NCBI GenBank assembly: GCA_021613535.1
Contig: CP075495.1
Coordinates: 12,586,001-12,650,000 of the forward strand
DNA length: 64,000 bases
From: Adineta vaga
Lineage: Eukaryota; Rotifera
Direction of reading: 5' to 3'
The first letter of the stretch is position 1; the number at the start of each line of letters is the position of its first letter. The notes beneath the pieces were generated by a model. The model saw only the letters and a list, made by a program, of their open reading frames with translations. It had not been told where the DNA came from and ran no database searches. The position numbers were made by a program, and so were the translations under genes. Positions 1 through 11,259 of this stretch are shown here, in pieces.

Positions 1-1194
1 CTAATGTGGGACATAGATTTAAACAAATTAACCAATATGGATCGGGTTCATCGATATATTCAATTCTAAACAATTGATATCGACCGCCAAACCAGAGAAC
101 TGTTTCTTCATCTCTTATTCGTCCATATGGAATTGTTTCACGTATAGTTGAATCAATATTGATTTCAAATACAACTTTATGTTTATTCTCGTCAATAGTA
201 TGAATAGAATTTAATGTTGTCTGTCGATTTGTATATGTGAATAATGATTCCGTTATGATAATAGTTTGACCAATACGATGTTTCATAGCATCGAATTCAT
301 CTGCAGTTAAGTATTGACCATGATAAGTAGTAAATTTCGTTTGATCTTTATTAATTTTTTCTTGTTCTACTATTAATTGTTTATGAAAGTGTCGTATGAA
401 CCAACGAAGTTTCCATAATTTCATTAAATCATTAGAATTGATATCTAGAAATACTAAATCTGATCGATACCATTCTTGAATTGTTTGATCGGGATTAAAA
501 TAGAGTTGTGGCATTTCTGCATGATCTGATTCGTTATTATTCTGATGTGTTTCACAATAATCAGTAAAATCTTCAATACCATCATCTGAACTTTGAAATA
601 GAAGATTTACTGCAAGATAATCAAATATATTATAATCATCAGTAAAGCGTTCTCGTCGATATGGTTTTAGTTTTGGAGATTCTGGTAACGATGGTTGATC
701 ATCTTGTTGCTGCTGCTGCTGCTGCTCTTCTAGTTCTTGTTGCTGTTGTTCAAAAGTATCTTGCATATCGAACTGCATACATTGAACAATTTTATTGATT
801 TCTGAAAAGACACATCGAACTTTATCACATGTTTGTGCCCATCGGCCATGTTTTACTGTATCGAAACAAAAAATATAGATATATTTGATTTGTATCAATG
901 GCTGTAAACGATCACGTACAAGCATTTGACCATATTTTCCAGAAGTAAGAATCGATAAACAAGGTGTTTTAATATCCATCGATTCGATTAAATCAAGACA
1001 AGCGTCTGGATTCGTAAATATAAAAACATTGTCAAACAATGAAAGAAATACTTCTTTAACTTCATCTTCTTCTTCAGCAGTATCATCCAGCCAAATAAGA
1101 ATTTGTCCATGATTCTTAGTAGTTTGTGATGCATCAGTAATATCTCCGCGTGATCCAACAGATACTGCCATGTAATCTTTCAAATTTTCTCCAA
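1..1194 (-). CDS. Degenerate ADP-ribosyltransferase-like protein (3' part runs off the window)
   Basis: One long open exon on the minus strand enters from the left edge, so the C-terminus is missing. The first ATG is at 1171, but an acceptor-like TTGTTCTAAG ends at 1195, so the exon may begin at 1194 with earlier exons outside the part I can place. The N-terminal third resembles the Rossmann-like leader seen before ART domains in many rotifer proteins. A polyglutamine/glutamate stretch follows (about 705-745). The C-terminal part has the layout of an arginine-specific ADP-ribosyltransferase. The usual YRGQ is YHGQ (314-325), the S-T-S element is not recognisable, and the ExE glutamate pair reads D-E-E-T (101-112). 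TPR repeats often follow this domain in rotifers and may lie beyond the edge. Family call is from recognition; loss of activity is inferred. Confidence 0.6.
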
Positions 1195-3075
1195 CTTAGA
1201 ACAAAATAAAACGTGGTAGTTATGTTTTTTTTGTTCTGTTCTTTACACTCAGTATCTACATTTACTGGAGTAGCGCAATGTTATTTGTCAATTGAGTCTT
1301 TTTTCTTCCTTTTCTTTCGGCCTTGTTGGAAAAAATATAAGTAGGTATAAAAATCTCCTACTAAGACTTTTAAAAAGTAAACACAAATAGTTTTGTTAAA
1401 TTTAAATAATATGGGAATTTTATTTTGAAAGAAAAAAAGATTTGATCAATCTATTGTTTGTGTTTTCTTGTTTGATTTCTTCTCTGCCAGTAAGACATTG
1501 TAATTATAGAACTCAGTTAATGAATAGTGTGTACTTATTCGATTTTTTATGATTATTAAACTTTGATTAAAAAAAAAGAACACGTCTGTAGTTCGAAAAA
1601 GATGGAATGCAGATTGATGGCACAAAAGAAGAAATATTTTGAAATATTGATTTATTCATCTATCCTATGATCATAGTAATAGAGAATGTACATATACCGT
1701 ATGTTTATTTTAACACGATGTAATAACTTATGTATATAGCAATTCATTGCATTTTATAATATCTATCACATCATTTTCTTAGTTAAAGAAATTGTGATTG
1801 AAAATTCTATATAGCATCGTTGATACTATCAATCCAATAGTATATATCTATATATCGAGTATATACGATTTCGTGATGATTAATATTCATTGAGAATTGG
1901 AATTCATTGATGTATGTGAATACATACGAATATGAGCACCAAAGAATAATACCGTCTAGAATTTAATGTCCGATAAGAAAAAAACAAAACACTTCACTCT
2001 TCACACTTCATTACAATGTATATTTTTGTTGATCTTTCTTACTATATCGAATATATTTTCACAACTCAATTAAGTTGTACATTCTTACGAGTTAGTTAAA
2101 TCTGACCAAATGCATGTTGAAGTGATAGTATACAATTTACTATGTTAACAATAGTCAACCGGTAGAATCATTCTATTTACTTTAAATATATATACATATG
2201 TCACTAATTGTATATGTTTAAGTTTACATAGGTATTGTTAACGGGAAATTGTAGAATAATATTGATATAACGCCCATTGTATGTTTGTAAAATAGTTTAA
2301 CACTATTATTAGTTTTACATGAATGAGCTTCAATGACAATCAATTCTATTCTAAGTAGAGTCAAACGATATAATAACTAAGACGTAGAATGAACAAATAC
2401 AATTTTATTGTCGATATACTACGGCAATTATACTTAACTGTTATCACTTCATTCTACACTTGTCTACGAAACTCTTGAGCAGATATAACCAATTACAATG
2501 TTGATAATGAACATCCTTAAGACTTTATTAATTCATATGTTAAATATGGGAACAATCAGTCATAAAATCTGTCTTCTTTTTATCTTCGTAATACTGACAC
2601 TCAATCACATAGAAATGGCTTCATCTTTCATACTGAATCAATTCTAAATGAAAGTCTACTGAAGCTTTCGATTCATTCGTAAAATTAAAATCATATGTCA
2701 TATACATCTTTTGTTTGCTCGAGGTATACTCGACCAGACGATACAGAATTGTTTCTTTTCGATCAAATTTTTATTTTATTTAATCGCTTATCCTTCAATA
2801 CATATATACCTTCGGTCATATGCATTCTTCCATTAAACGGTGAACTCTTGACCAATCTTTTTGTTTCTTCTCTCTCTCTATTTTTTTTGCATCTCTCATT
2901 CTCATGCGTATATAGAATATGTCCTTTAGTTATAATACACACCGACTCAATCGATTTCTTTTCATTGTTTTGCCATCATTGATCTTTATATAAGCATTTA
3001 CATCGATTATTATTCATCACTCTCTCTGTTTCTTTCATATCGTTCTTGGAAATTTAGCAACATAACAAAAAAGAA
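1195..3075. other. Intergenic, AT-rich, no gene recognised
   Basis: About 1.9 kb between the divergent ART-like gene and the LRR gene. It is strongly AT-rich with many TATATA runs (for example around 1845-1865 and 2190-2200). The only open frame of note (2695-2982) is low-complexity, ends just before the LRR gene and shows no family features. It probably holds both promoters and possibly small 5' exons of the ART-like gene. Confidence 0.6.
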
Positions 3076-4637
3076 ATGTACCGAATAAGTTTATACAATC
3101 TTCTGATTTTATTCATTTTTTTACAAATTTTCTCAAAAATCCAATCTAACTCTTCAACAACAATTTCATCAATAGTGAATAATGAAACAATACCATTATT
3201 ATGTAGTTATTGTGAAACAAAGGCATGTCGTTGTTCTTCAACATATAATACTTTGAATTGTTCATCATATCTATTAAATTTAACATTTGCTTCAAATTGT
3301 GTAGAAAATCAAATTTGGAATCTCGTTGATTTTTCTTCACGTAATTTCGAATCATTCGATTCGACTCAACTTCTATCATTACGTATGTATCGTCTGTTAT
3401 TAAAATCAAATTTCATAATTAAAATATATGATCACGCATTTGATTCAATCGCTGATTCACTCATTGAACTTGATTTACAAATGAATCAAATATCAAATAT
3501 TTCATCAAAATGGTTCAATTCTAAATTTCATCGATTACAAATATTAAATCTTGCTTTAAATCAATTAGAAACATTTGACGATTTTGATCATATTCATTTA
3601 CCAGCTCTACGAGAATTAAATTTATCTGGAAATCAAATTGAATTCTTTCCAAAGCAAATTCATCAATGGATATCATTAACAAAACTTGATTTATCATTTA
3701 ATAAACTTTCTAGTATACCAAGATTTGCACTATTTGGTCTTCAAAATTTAAAATGGTTATCATTGGCATCGAATAGAAATTTAACTTGTAAATATTAATC
3801 AACAGAATATATCTCATTCGAATGTTTAATTTATATTTAGGTATTGTACAAGATTCATTTAAACATTTGAGATTATTAAATTATCTCGATTTATCAAGTA
3901 CAAATTTATTTACTGTTGATGGTTGTATTTTTCTTCAATTGATCAGTTTAAAAATATTGAAAATCGAACGTGTAACTATGAACTGTTCATCGTGTTGGTT
4001 ACCTATTGCAAGAAAGAATTCAATTCAATCGATTGGACAATGTCTTGATAATAGTACAATACATAATCTCAGTTCATTAACTGATCAACAACTCGATTCA
4101 TCATGTTCAAAATCATCTATTGATTGTTCTACAGACTCTTGTGAACCAGGTTCATTCAATATTGATTCAAAATCTCTTTCTTCAATGAGACAATTATCAA
4201 CTTTAGCTAAAAATTCTAATGCATCAAAAAATCGTACAATTGAAATTGTCCTTGCGATTATATTCAGTATAATTGCTTTGTTGATTATTATATTTATTGT
4301 TATTTTAGTCTATCGATGGAAGCAAGGTAAAAAATTATTATGTTGCAATTTATTCCCAGCATCATCCACAATGTTTGGAGTAGTACGACGCAATCGTCAT
4401 CAACATCAAAAACAAATTATAAATAACAATCCAACAATTATCGAATCCGTAGTTACACATGGAGCAAATATGGATGTTTCACCTTCATATGAATTAAGTT
4501 CGAATAATAAGCGAAAACTTTATAATCCGATGTTTACCGATACGCCATCAAACGACATGAATTCTCCACAATCATCAACAATTTTTTTGAATGAGAATCG
4601 CTTCCAAAAGAATCAATTACTTTCAGAAAATCTCTAA
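3076..4637 (+). CDS. Secreted-type LRR single-pass membrane protein
   Basis: Two exons, 3076-3787 and 3841-4637, join across a 53 bp intron (GTAAAT...TTTAG) to give 502 residues. Residues 1-24 are a signal peptide. A Cys cluster (C43, C46, C51, C53, C62, C75) forms an LRRNT-like cap. About seven leucine-rich repeats follow, with LDLQMNQ, LNLALNQ, LNLSGNQ and LDLSFNK signatures, then a Cys-rich LRRCT-like region. A transmembrane helix lies at about 372-395, followed by a basic stop-transfer and a 100-residue cytoplasmic tail. This architecture fits cell-surface adhesion or receptor proteins. There is no TIR, Ig or kinase domain, and I cannot assign an orthologue. N-glycosylation sequons are frequent in the ectodomain. 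The start has a signal peptide directly after it, which supports it. Confidence 0.8.
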
Positions 4638-4992
4638 CAAATTCGTATGTTTATGTGTGGAAGATGTATCGGATAGGTGAACGTGTATGTGTGTGTGTGA
4701 TTATAGAAGTTTAATAAATATACCTTGTATTGTTTTTCACTTACAGCAAAATGTATTTGAATGTATTTAAAAGAAAATAAAAGCGAAGAAAAGTAAAATG
4801 CAGACGGTTTAATTTTCAGAATAAAAACACTTTTGATTACAAGAAAACATTGAGAAAAAAAGAAGAGGTAAGTTGAGAAGTTGTTTTCATTTTGAAATCG
4901 AAAACAAAAAGACCATTTTATTACAATTATATTGGACGGTATAAATTTGCATTTTAGTTTTGTTTTCAATAAGGTTAAAGTTACAAACAAAT

Positions 4993-5538
4993 ATGAGTAC
5001 TCAACCTAATATGAATACTGATCATTGGAGTAAAATGCGTATGAATGTAAGCGATAGAATATTGTCTTTATGGTAATTTATTCTTTCATGTACATCAAAC
5101 AAATAGGTAATAAAAAGTGCGATTAATACAGAACAACGTGGACGGGTTCTCGTTTGGGAAAAACATCAACAAACAGCTGCACAACATGAATTGGAAGCTG
5201 CTATTCGTGGGACTCGTAGTCTACCACAATTTCGAGTTGGACGTGTCCATAATTTTCAAGATATTCTCAGAACTGAACTGAATGGTTATCTTCCTGGTTC
5301 TGCATATCTTCATCGACGAGCTGATCAATCTCGATTACCTTCGTTTGGACATCCGAAAAAACTTATCCATCGTAAGTAAAAAACGACTGATTATATTTGA
5401 TCTGTTTTCTCTTTATTTTCAGTTCGTCATCCATTATTGACTGGTTCTCGATATACTTTAATGACATTACCAACTGATCCTCGAAGTGATCAAACACGAA
5501 GTCGTGTGCCAGTTTTACAGTGTCGTGGAAAAATTTAA
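4993..5538 (+). CDS. Small basic three-exon protein of unknown function
   Basis: Exons 4993-5046, 5107-5371 and 5423-5538 join in frame to 144 residues with canonical GT-AG introns of 60 and 51 bp. An AATAAA follows at 5578. The product begins MSTQPNMNTDHW, is rich in Arg and His, has no signal peptide, membrane helix or Cys motif, and ends in a basic tail (LQCRGKI). I do not recognise the family. The composition and length resemble small axonemal or microtubule-inner proteins, and it is convergent with the centriolar gene HYLS1 only 128 bp away, but that is weak inference. An acceptor-like TTTTCAATAAG lies 19 nt before the ATG. Confidence 0.7.
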
Positions 5539-5666
5539 TTTCTTTTTTATTATATACCTATTCTTACACATACATCAAATAAACACGACAAAAAAAAAGT
5601 ATCTAAGAAATTCGTCATATACGTTTTTGTAAACAGTAATAAAAAAACATGAACTTTTCATTTCGA

Positions 5667-7027
5667 TTAATATAAGAAATCATCTAAGTTTTTTGATGGT
5701 TGTAAACCATTTGCTAATGAATAACGAATATTCCAACGAAGTGCTGAACGTTTTTTTGCTGTTGGTACAACATAATTATTCACACGTGGAGCAGATTTTC
5801 TCTGAGAAAAAAAACGAAAATATTTTCGATTAAGATAAGATCAGATCATAGAACTTACTTTAGCAGGAACATCTTTTTGTAAAAGTTGATCTCGAATAGC
5901 CCATCGTAAACTTTGATGAGATTTTTCTCCTGGTGCACGTTGCATTGCCCATTGTTGTTGATAATATGAATGAAGGTGAACTGTATCTATTCGATTATTT
6001 GAAAAACTCCGAGAACGACGAAGAGATGCTGTTGATGCTGTCGATGGACGAATAACTAATTATAGGAATAACAAAAAAATAATCAAATATTTTATACGTT
6101 TATTAAACATACATGATTTAACAGGAAGAACCGATGCTGTCGAACGAGTCTATTTCAAAGAAGAGAATAAATAAGAAAATTATAGTTAAATCTCTTACAT
6201 CATCACTGTAAGTCGAATGATTATCAATATCTGAGGCAGATTCAATTCGTCGACGAACTTGTTTCTGTTGATTGGGAAGATCATGTACATAACTAACATC
6301 ACGTGAATCAAGTACAGAACCTGTTTCTAAATAATGAAAACACATGATTATAATGATTCTAACATTTCTTTGTCTCCTTCATCCAACCTGATCTTGATTC
6401 ATCACATACAGTTGCTCTACCATTATAGTGTCTAAATAAAACTATTAAAAGTAAACTTCTCTTTTAATAAAATTATCTATTTACCGTAAAACTTTTCGTT
6501 TAATAATTCTTTGTGATGATGTATCACTTCGATTATCATCATCGTTCATTCGTGGATGATAACTTGATATACTTTAGAAGAATATTCAAAAAATTTAAAT
6601 AGAATAAAAATAAAATTACACTAACGTTGGTGTATTCGTTTCATCGAGACTTTCATCATCATCGTCATCTGGTTCATTTCGATTAAAATCATTATCTGAC
6701 GAACTTGGTTGATGCATCTAAATATTTAACTTTTCATTATAGTAAAAAAACACATGAGAATTGACTTTATTTACAGTAAAATCAACATTTGATTGTTGTT
6801 GAACGATTGATCGTTTACTTTCACGTGAATCTAATTAATTAAAGAAAATAAATGTTAGCGATATGGTCATAGGAGTTAAACTAAGTTCTACTTTGATTTT
6901 GATCATTTTGAGCAAGATCTTCAAGATCATTTTGAAATTTTAAAAGAGTTTGTTTTGATAAACTGTTATAACCTAACCGAGCAAGTTCAAGACGAATTTG
7001 TTCTAACGAAAAAGTACTTGTCGCCAT
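5667..7027 (-). CDS. HYLS1: HYLS1, centriolar and ciliogenesis protein
   Basis: Nine small exons join in frame to about 300 residues, close to the human length. HYLS1 sits at the outer centriole wall and is needed for cilium formation. The N-terminus carries the conserved short motif seen in animal HYLS1 proteins ([13 protein letters not shown] followed by L..FQNDLEDL). The C-terminus carries the diagnostic HYLS1 box: [17 protein letters not shown], preceded by a second [11 protein letters not shown] element and NYVVPT. The middle is Ser/Asp-rich and poorly conserved. The ATG at 7027 directly precedes the conserved N-terminal motif. The first intron begins GTAGAAC after QNDQNQ. The gene is convergent with the small gene at 4993 and divergent from RPAP3. 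There is no acceptor-like site before its ATG. Confidence 0.93.
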
Positions 7028-8106
7028 TAAAATTGAATTAAACCGATTCAAAGAAAAAGAAATTCAAATTCAAATTCCAATGATAGAACGAGGCGACTAT
7101 TCACACTCGTTTCCATCGTAACATGCATTGCACTGACTATTCTCGACCAGTCAAAATTGAACCGATAGATTTGATGCGACCTCTTTAAGTCAGAACATAT
7201 TTTTTGACGAAAAAACAACATACACGGTTCAAACTGTACTATTTGGTGAAATCATAGCTATTCCTTTAATTTCACTAACACTGGATTAACATTTTAAACG
7301 GTATACTGTATTATTTTCTCATCTACTTCAAATCTAGATATTTGTGTCAAACATATTTTCAATTTTAATGAATATAATGAAAATTAGGCAAAAAGTATTA
7401 ATATTGGTATCAGTATCATTGACAATGAAAAGTGTAATCGGAAGAATGAAAATAAGAATAAGATCATATACATATGTACCAGTAACACAACGTTACAGAC
7501 AAGAAAAGAAAAAACTAGTCAGTTATCAGTCCGACTCGACATGATTAAGTTTTCTAAAACAACATCAAAGAAGCCTTCTGATCTTTAGTGGCGTATTTAT
7601 GCTATATAACATACTATTGCGTGCAGTATATTTTGGAAACCGTAGAATCCAGGATCCGTTTTTCCTCCTTGAAAATTTGAAGAAGTCGATTTTTTGTTCT
7701 TTACGGTGTGTGAGCTAATAAACGATCGAATGGTGTCACGGTTTGGTTCGTTTGGAAACTGATTCATATGTAAGCGAGGAGTTTCAATTTATATTATTTC
7801 TGAGAGAGATATTCGTTCGTTTCTTTGCTTGATTGTTATGAAAGAGAGTTGAAATATATAATGTATGGACTATCGACTTACCTTGTACATATAGACATCT
7901 ATCGGATTTTTTTGCGTCCATTTTATTTTATCCGACTGGTTATACTTTATTGGAACATTACTGAGCAACGAAGTAAAGTAAACTACTTGGAACGGTTTTA
8001 AAATGTTTTGTTTGCAATTGCAATCAATAAACTCTGTCTTTTTTCTTTTGGTTTCTAATATGAATATTTTATATTCTAGATTTAGTTCTATAATCAAAAT
8101 CAAATC
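7028..8106. promoter_or_regulatory. Divergent HYLS1/RPAP3 intergenic region
   Basis: 1.08 kb between two divergent start codons. No coding potential is convincing; a 66-codon frame at 7344 is low-complexity. A pyrimidine-rich tract ending TTATATTCTAG (AG at 8078-8079) lies 27 nt before the RPAP3 ATG and could be a 5'UTR intron acceptor or trans-splice site. Confidence 0.5.
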
Positions 8107-9605
8107 ATGCCATCGGAATATGAACGTAAATTAATTGAAATGCAATCTCATATTCGTGAAAATAATGCCTATCTCGATGATTATATGAAAGATTTGAATT
8201 CTTGGACAGATGAAATAAAGAAAAAAGAAGAAAATTTAAAGACAAAAACAACAAATAGTTCAATCTCAACAGCTAAAGATCTTCCACCAGTACGAAATTT
8301 TATTGAACCAGCAAAACCAAAAAAGAAATCGAAAAAGAAAAGTGATAGTAAACAAGTACAAAATACTACATCTTCATCCATTCATGCATATGATTATCGT
8401 GCTTGGGATAAATATGATGTCGATGCTGAATGTGAACGAATTGATAAAAAAGACGAAGATGAAAATGAAGATGAAAATGGTGGTGATGATGATGATGATG
8501 AAGCAAATGATGAAGATGAAGAATGGCAAGAAGAAGTTTTAAAAAAGAAAGCTGAATATTATAAAGAATGTGGTAATTATCAATTTAAACAAAAATCTTA
8601 CGCTGAAGCAATTGAATTTTATACGAAAGCTATTGAATGTAATCCAATATCTCCGGTCTATTTTGCAAATCGTGCTCAATGTCAGTTATTTGAACAACGT
8701 TATGGTGCTTGTGAAGCAGATTGTACATTAGCCATACAAAATGATAAAAATTATTTAAAAGCTTATTATCGACGATCATTAGCACGTATTGAACTTGGAA
8801 AAATTGATCAAGCAAAAGAAGATTTAGAATATGTTCTATCACGTGAACCGGCAAATGTTGATGCAAAAACGAAATTAAATGAAATCATTAAAAATGACGA
8901 AATTAAACGATTAGGAAGAGTCTATCCATTACACAATAAACCTTTGGATCAACGATCAACAAAACCTTTGAAAAGAATTGAAATACAAGAAATTGACACA
9001 TCAATTATTACTCCAAGTGAAACAACAAAGAAGAAGAATATTGTCATCGAAGAAATAGAAACAACAGAAGTGAGCTGATTTTCTTTTTTTCATGTAATTT
9101 TATTCATTCAATTGTTTAGATGCCAACGTTTTCCGAACCAGTTCCAATACTACCCGTGCCAACACCAGCACCACCATCCCATCCTTCGTCAACTTCACAA
9201 TCTGAAAAGCTTCCACCAAAATTAATTATTATTCCAACATCCATCCCAACTACAGGTTATCAATTTAAACGTGATTGGTCTAATTTAAATAATCAACTTG
9301 AACAACAATCAATCTATTTCAATAATATACCACCTACATCCTATAAAACAATATTTTCTACTGGAATTGATTCTTCTGTTTTCTCACGAATTTTACTTTT
9401 CTGGTCGAATAAAACAGATATTGATGAATATTTAATCAATTCTATGTATGAACTTCGTCAAACACCACGATTTAATACACAACTAAGTTTTCTTGGTAGT
9501 GAAGATAAACAATTATTACAAACAACTTTAGACAGATTACAAACAAATTCTCTATTTTCAATGGAAAAAATCCAAAAAATATTACATGATTATAAAACTG
9601 ATTGA
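8107..9605 (+). CDS. RPAP3: RPAP3, R2TP co-chaperone subunit
   Basis: Exons 8107-9069 and 9120-9605 join to 482 residues (intron GTGAGC...TTTAG). RPAP3 is the HSP90/HSP70-binding scaffold of the R2TP complex that assembles RNA polymerases, PIKKs and snoRNPs. The N-terminal helix matches the family (DYMKDLNSW...LPPVRN). A lysine-rich stretch (71-83) and the YDYRAWDKYDVD motif follow, then a very acidic segment (114-140). A three-motif TPR block lies at about 145-260, followed by the STKPLKRIEI motif and an RPAP3_C domain at roughly 367-476 that binds RUVBL1/2. Vertebrate RPAP3 has two TPR blocks and this one has a single block, so it is shorter than the human 665 residues. A single-TPR form could also be a SPAG1-like relative, but the flanking motifs and C-terminal domain favour RPAP3. 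AATAAA occurs at 9655. Confidence 0.9.
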
Positions 9606-11259
9606 GAACAAAGTTAACCATTGTTTACTGTGTTTTTTTTCTTTCTTTCTTTCTAATAAATGAACCTAAATAAAGTTCAATATTTGTTGCATGAGAAAAA
9701 GTCATTTCATTTAGCAACTTTATCATCAGACAAAAAACACTTTAACTTCTAATTGATGATTAGAGCAATTATAGCGAATAATATACTTTGGAGAAAAAAA
9801 GAAAACAATCTTTTTACTCAAAAAGGAATTATACACTCAAAAATGATATAATTTCATGAATTTATATATATATATAACCATTCCAATAGTACCCTTTCAT
9901 GTTTGTTCAACATTGTGTGAATAAGCATCTTAATTACTTGATCGATCTTATCAGCAATGATAGACGTAGACGAGGAATTTTATCAACCATCTGTTTTTGT
10001 ATGACAAACAATGCTTGATTATGTCAGTAATCAACCTTTTTTCTGCATGAGTTATGCACAATTCATTAAGACAATGGTGTTTAATTTATTTGAAGTACTA
10101 GTATATTTCGATGTATTAAAATAAATTAGAAACAAATTCACATATGACATTCTATCTTTAAGGTTTTTTTAATGTTTTTTGTTCTAAATATAAATCTTCG
10201 TTTTCTAAATGTTTTCCAAGCAGTTTACTATTAATCACTTCATTGCCTGTGAGCTGTTTTATTCATTTGTTCGCCTACGTCTTATTCACATCCTTTGGAA
10301 AGAAAGGATGCAATGAACAGCCTTATTGTCGCCCACATTTGTCCTCGAAATGCTTGTAGAATAACAAGAGCAATAGAAAATGACAAAGGCGAAAGAAAAG
10401 AGAAAAAATCGAGAAGATGCAGAGGCGTTCTATGTTATTCTCTAGTTTTATGGGAACTACTCATTTCCATTTTTTTTCTTTATCCATCAAATATATACGC
10501 AATTGAATGCTGATGACAGTCCTGTCTATTTTTTCTGACGATGAACATTGCGTGAGCGTATTGACGGTCGATAAGACCGGAAGAGAACGAGAAGGCGAAA
10601 CAACAATCTTTCTCTTCTCTTCTTCTTCTTTTTCTATAACTTGTTTTTCAACAAAACGGAAACGAAGAAGAAGAAGAAGAAGAAAACTATAGTTCTTTTT
10701 TTTTATTGACGCACCTACATGCAAAGACGTACAAAGCTCGATGTATGCTATTCATCATAATTCTCGCCTGATGTGAAATCAGAAGAAAAAAACCGATTAC
10801 TAAACAGCAAAAACGGAAAAAAAACGTAACTGATGTGTATACTTCAAAAGAATGATTTTTGTAATATAAACGGAAAAAAATGATCTATTAAGTTCTTTCT
10901 ATTTTGCAATTAGCTTTTTCACAGACGTTGAACATATGGTTGTCAGAGAAAAGAAACGTATATAATATTTCTTTTACAATATCACAGTAGATAATAATGA
11001 GAGGAGAGAAAGAAAAGAATTCATTCTTTTCCAACATAGTTTTATATAATGTCACTACAGAACTATAATTACTGGGCAAAAAAAGAGAATCTTTCTCGCT
11101 CGCTCATTTTTTTTTTCTTGCTATATTTTCTCTCTCTCTTTTTTTTCCGGGCAACAAGAAGAACGCATGGTTGACATCAAAATAATAATAAAACCAACAA
11201 TAACAAACACTACTACCACTCTTTCTACTCATGCCCACACGTTGTGGTAGTGAGTGAAC
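9606..11259. other. Intergenic, no gene recognised; GAA/CTT-rich
   Basis: About 1.65 kb between RPAP3 and the IA-2 gene. Short frames around 10295-10724 encode low-complexity arginine or leucine runs created by GAA/CTT repeats (for example 10662-10684) and overlap one another on both strands. It presumably carries the IA-2 promoter and 5'UTR. A CT-rich stretch lies at 11090-11150. Confidence 0.55.
11231..11257 (+). promoter_or_regulatory. Candidate upstream ORF before the IA-2 start
   Basis: An 8-codon frame (ATG at 11231, TGA at 11255-11257) ends 2 nt before the IA-2 ATG at 11260. If transcribed it could limit or reinitiate translation. Position is seen; function is inference. Confidence 0.35.

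Noticed and set aside
1-10. TGTGGG near the window edge, resembling bdelloid telomere repeat
   Set aside because: A single copy inside the ART-like coding frame; not an array.
2695-2982. 95-codon frame upstream of the LRR gene
   Set aside because: Low-complexity hydrophobic sequence with no homology features; probably promoter or UTR.
4634-4990. 118-codon minus-strand frame
   Set aside because: Lies over the LRR gene 3'UTR and the next leader; T/A-driven composition, no splice partner.
10295-10724. Overlapping frames on both strands before IA-2
   Set aside because: Built by GAA/CTT repeats; Arg- and Leu-runs with no support.
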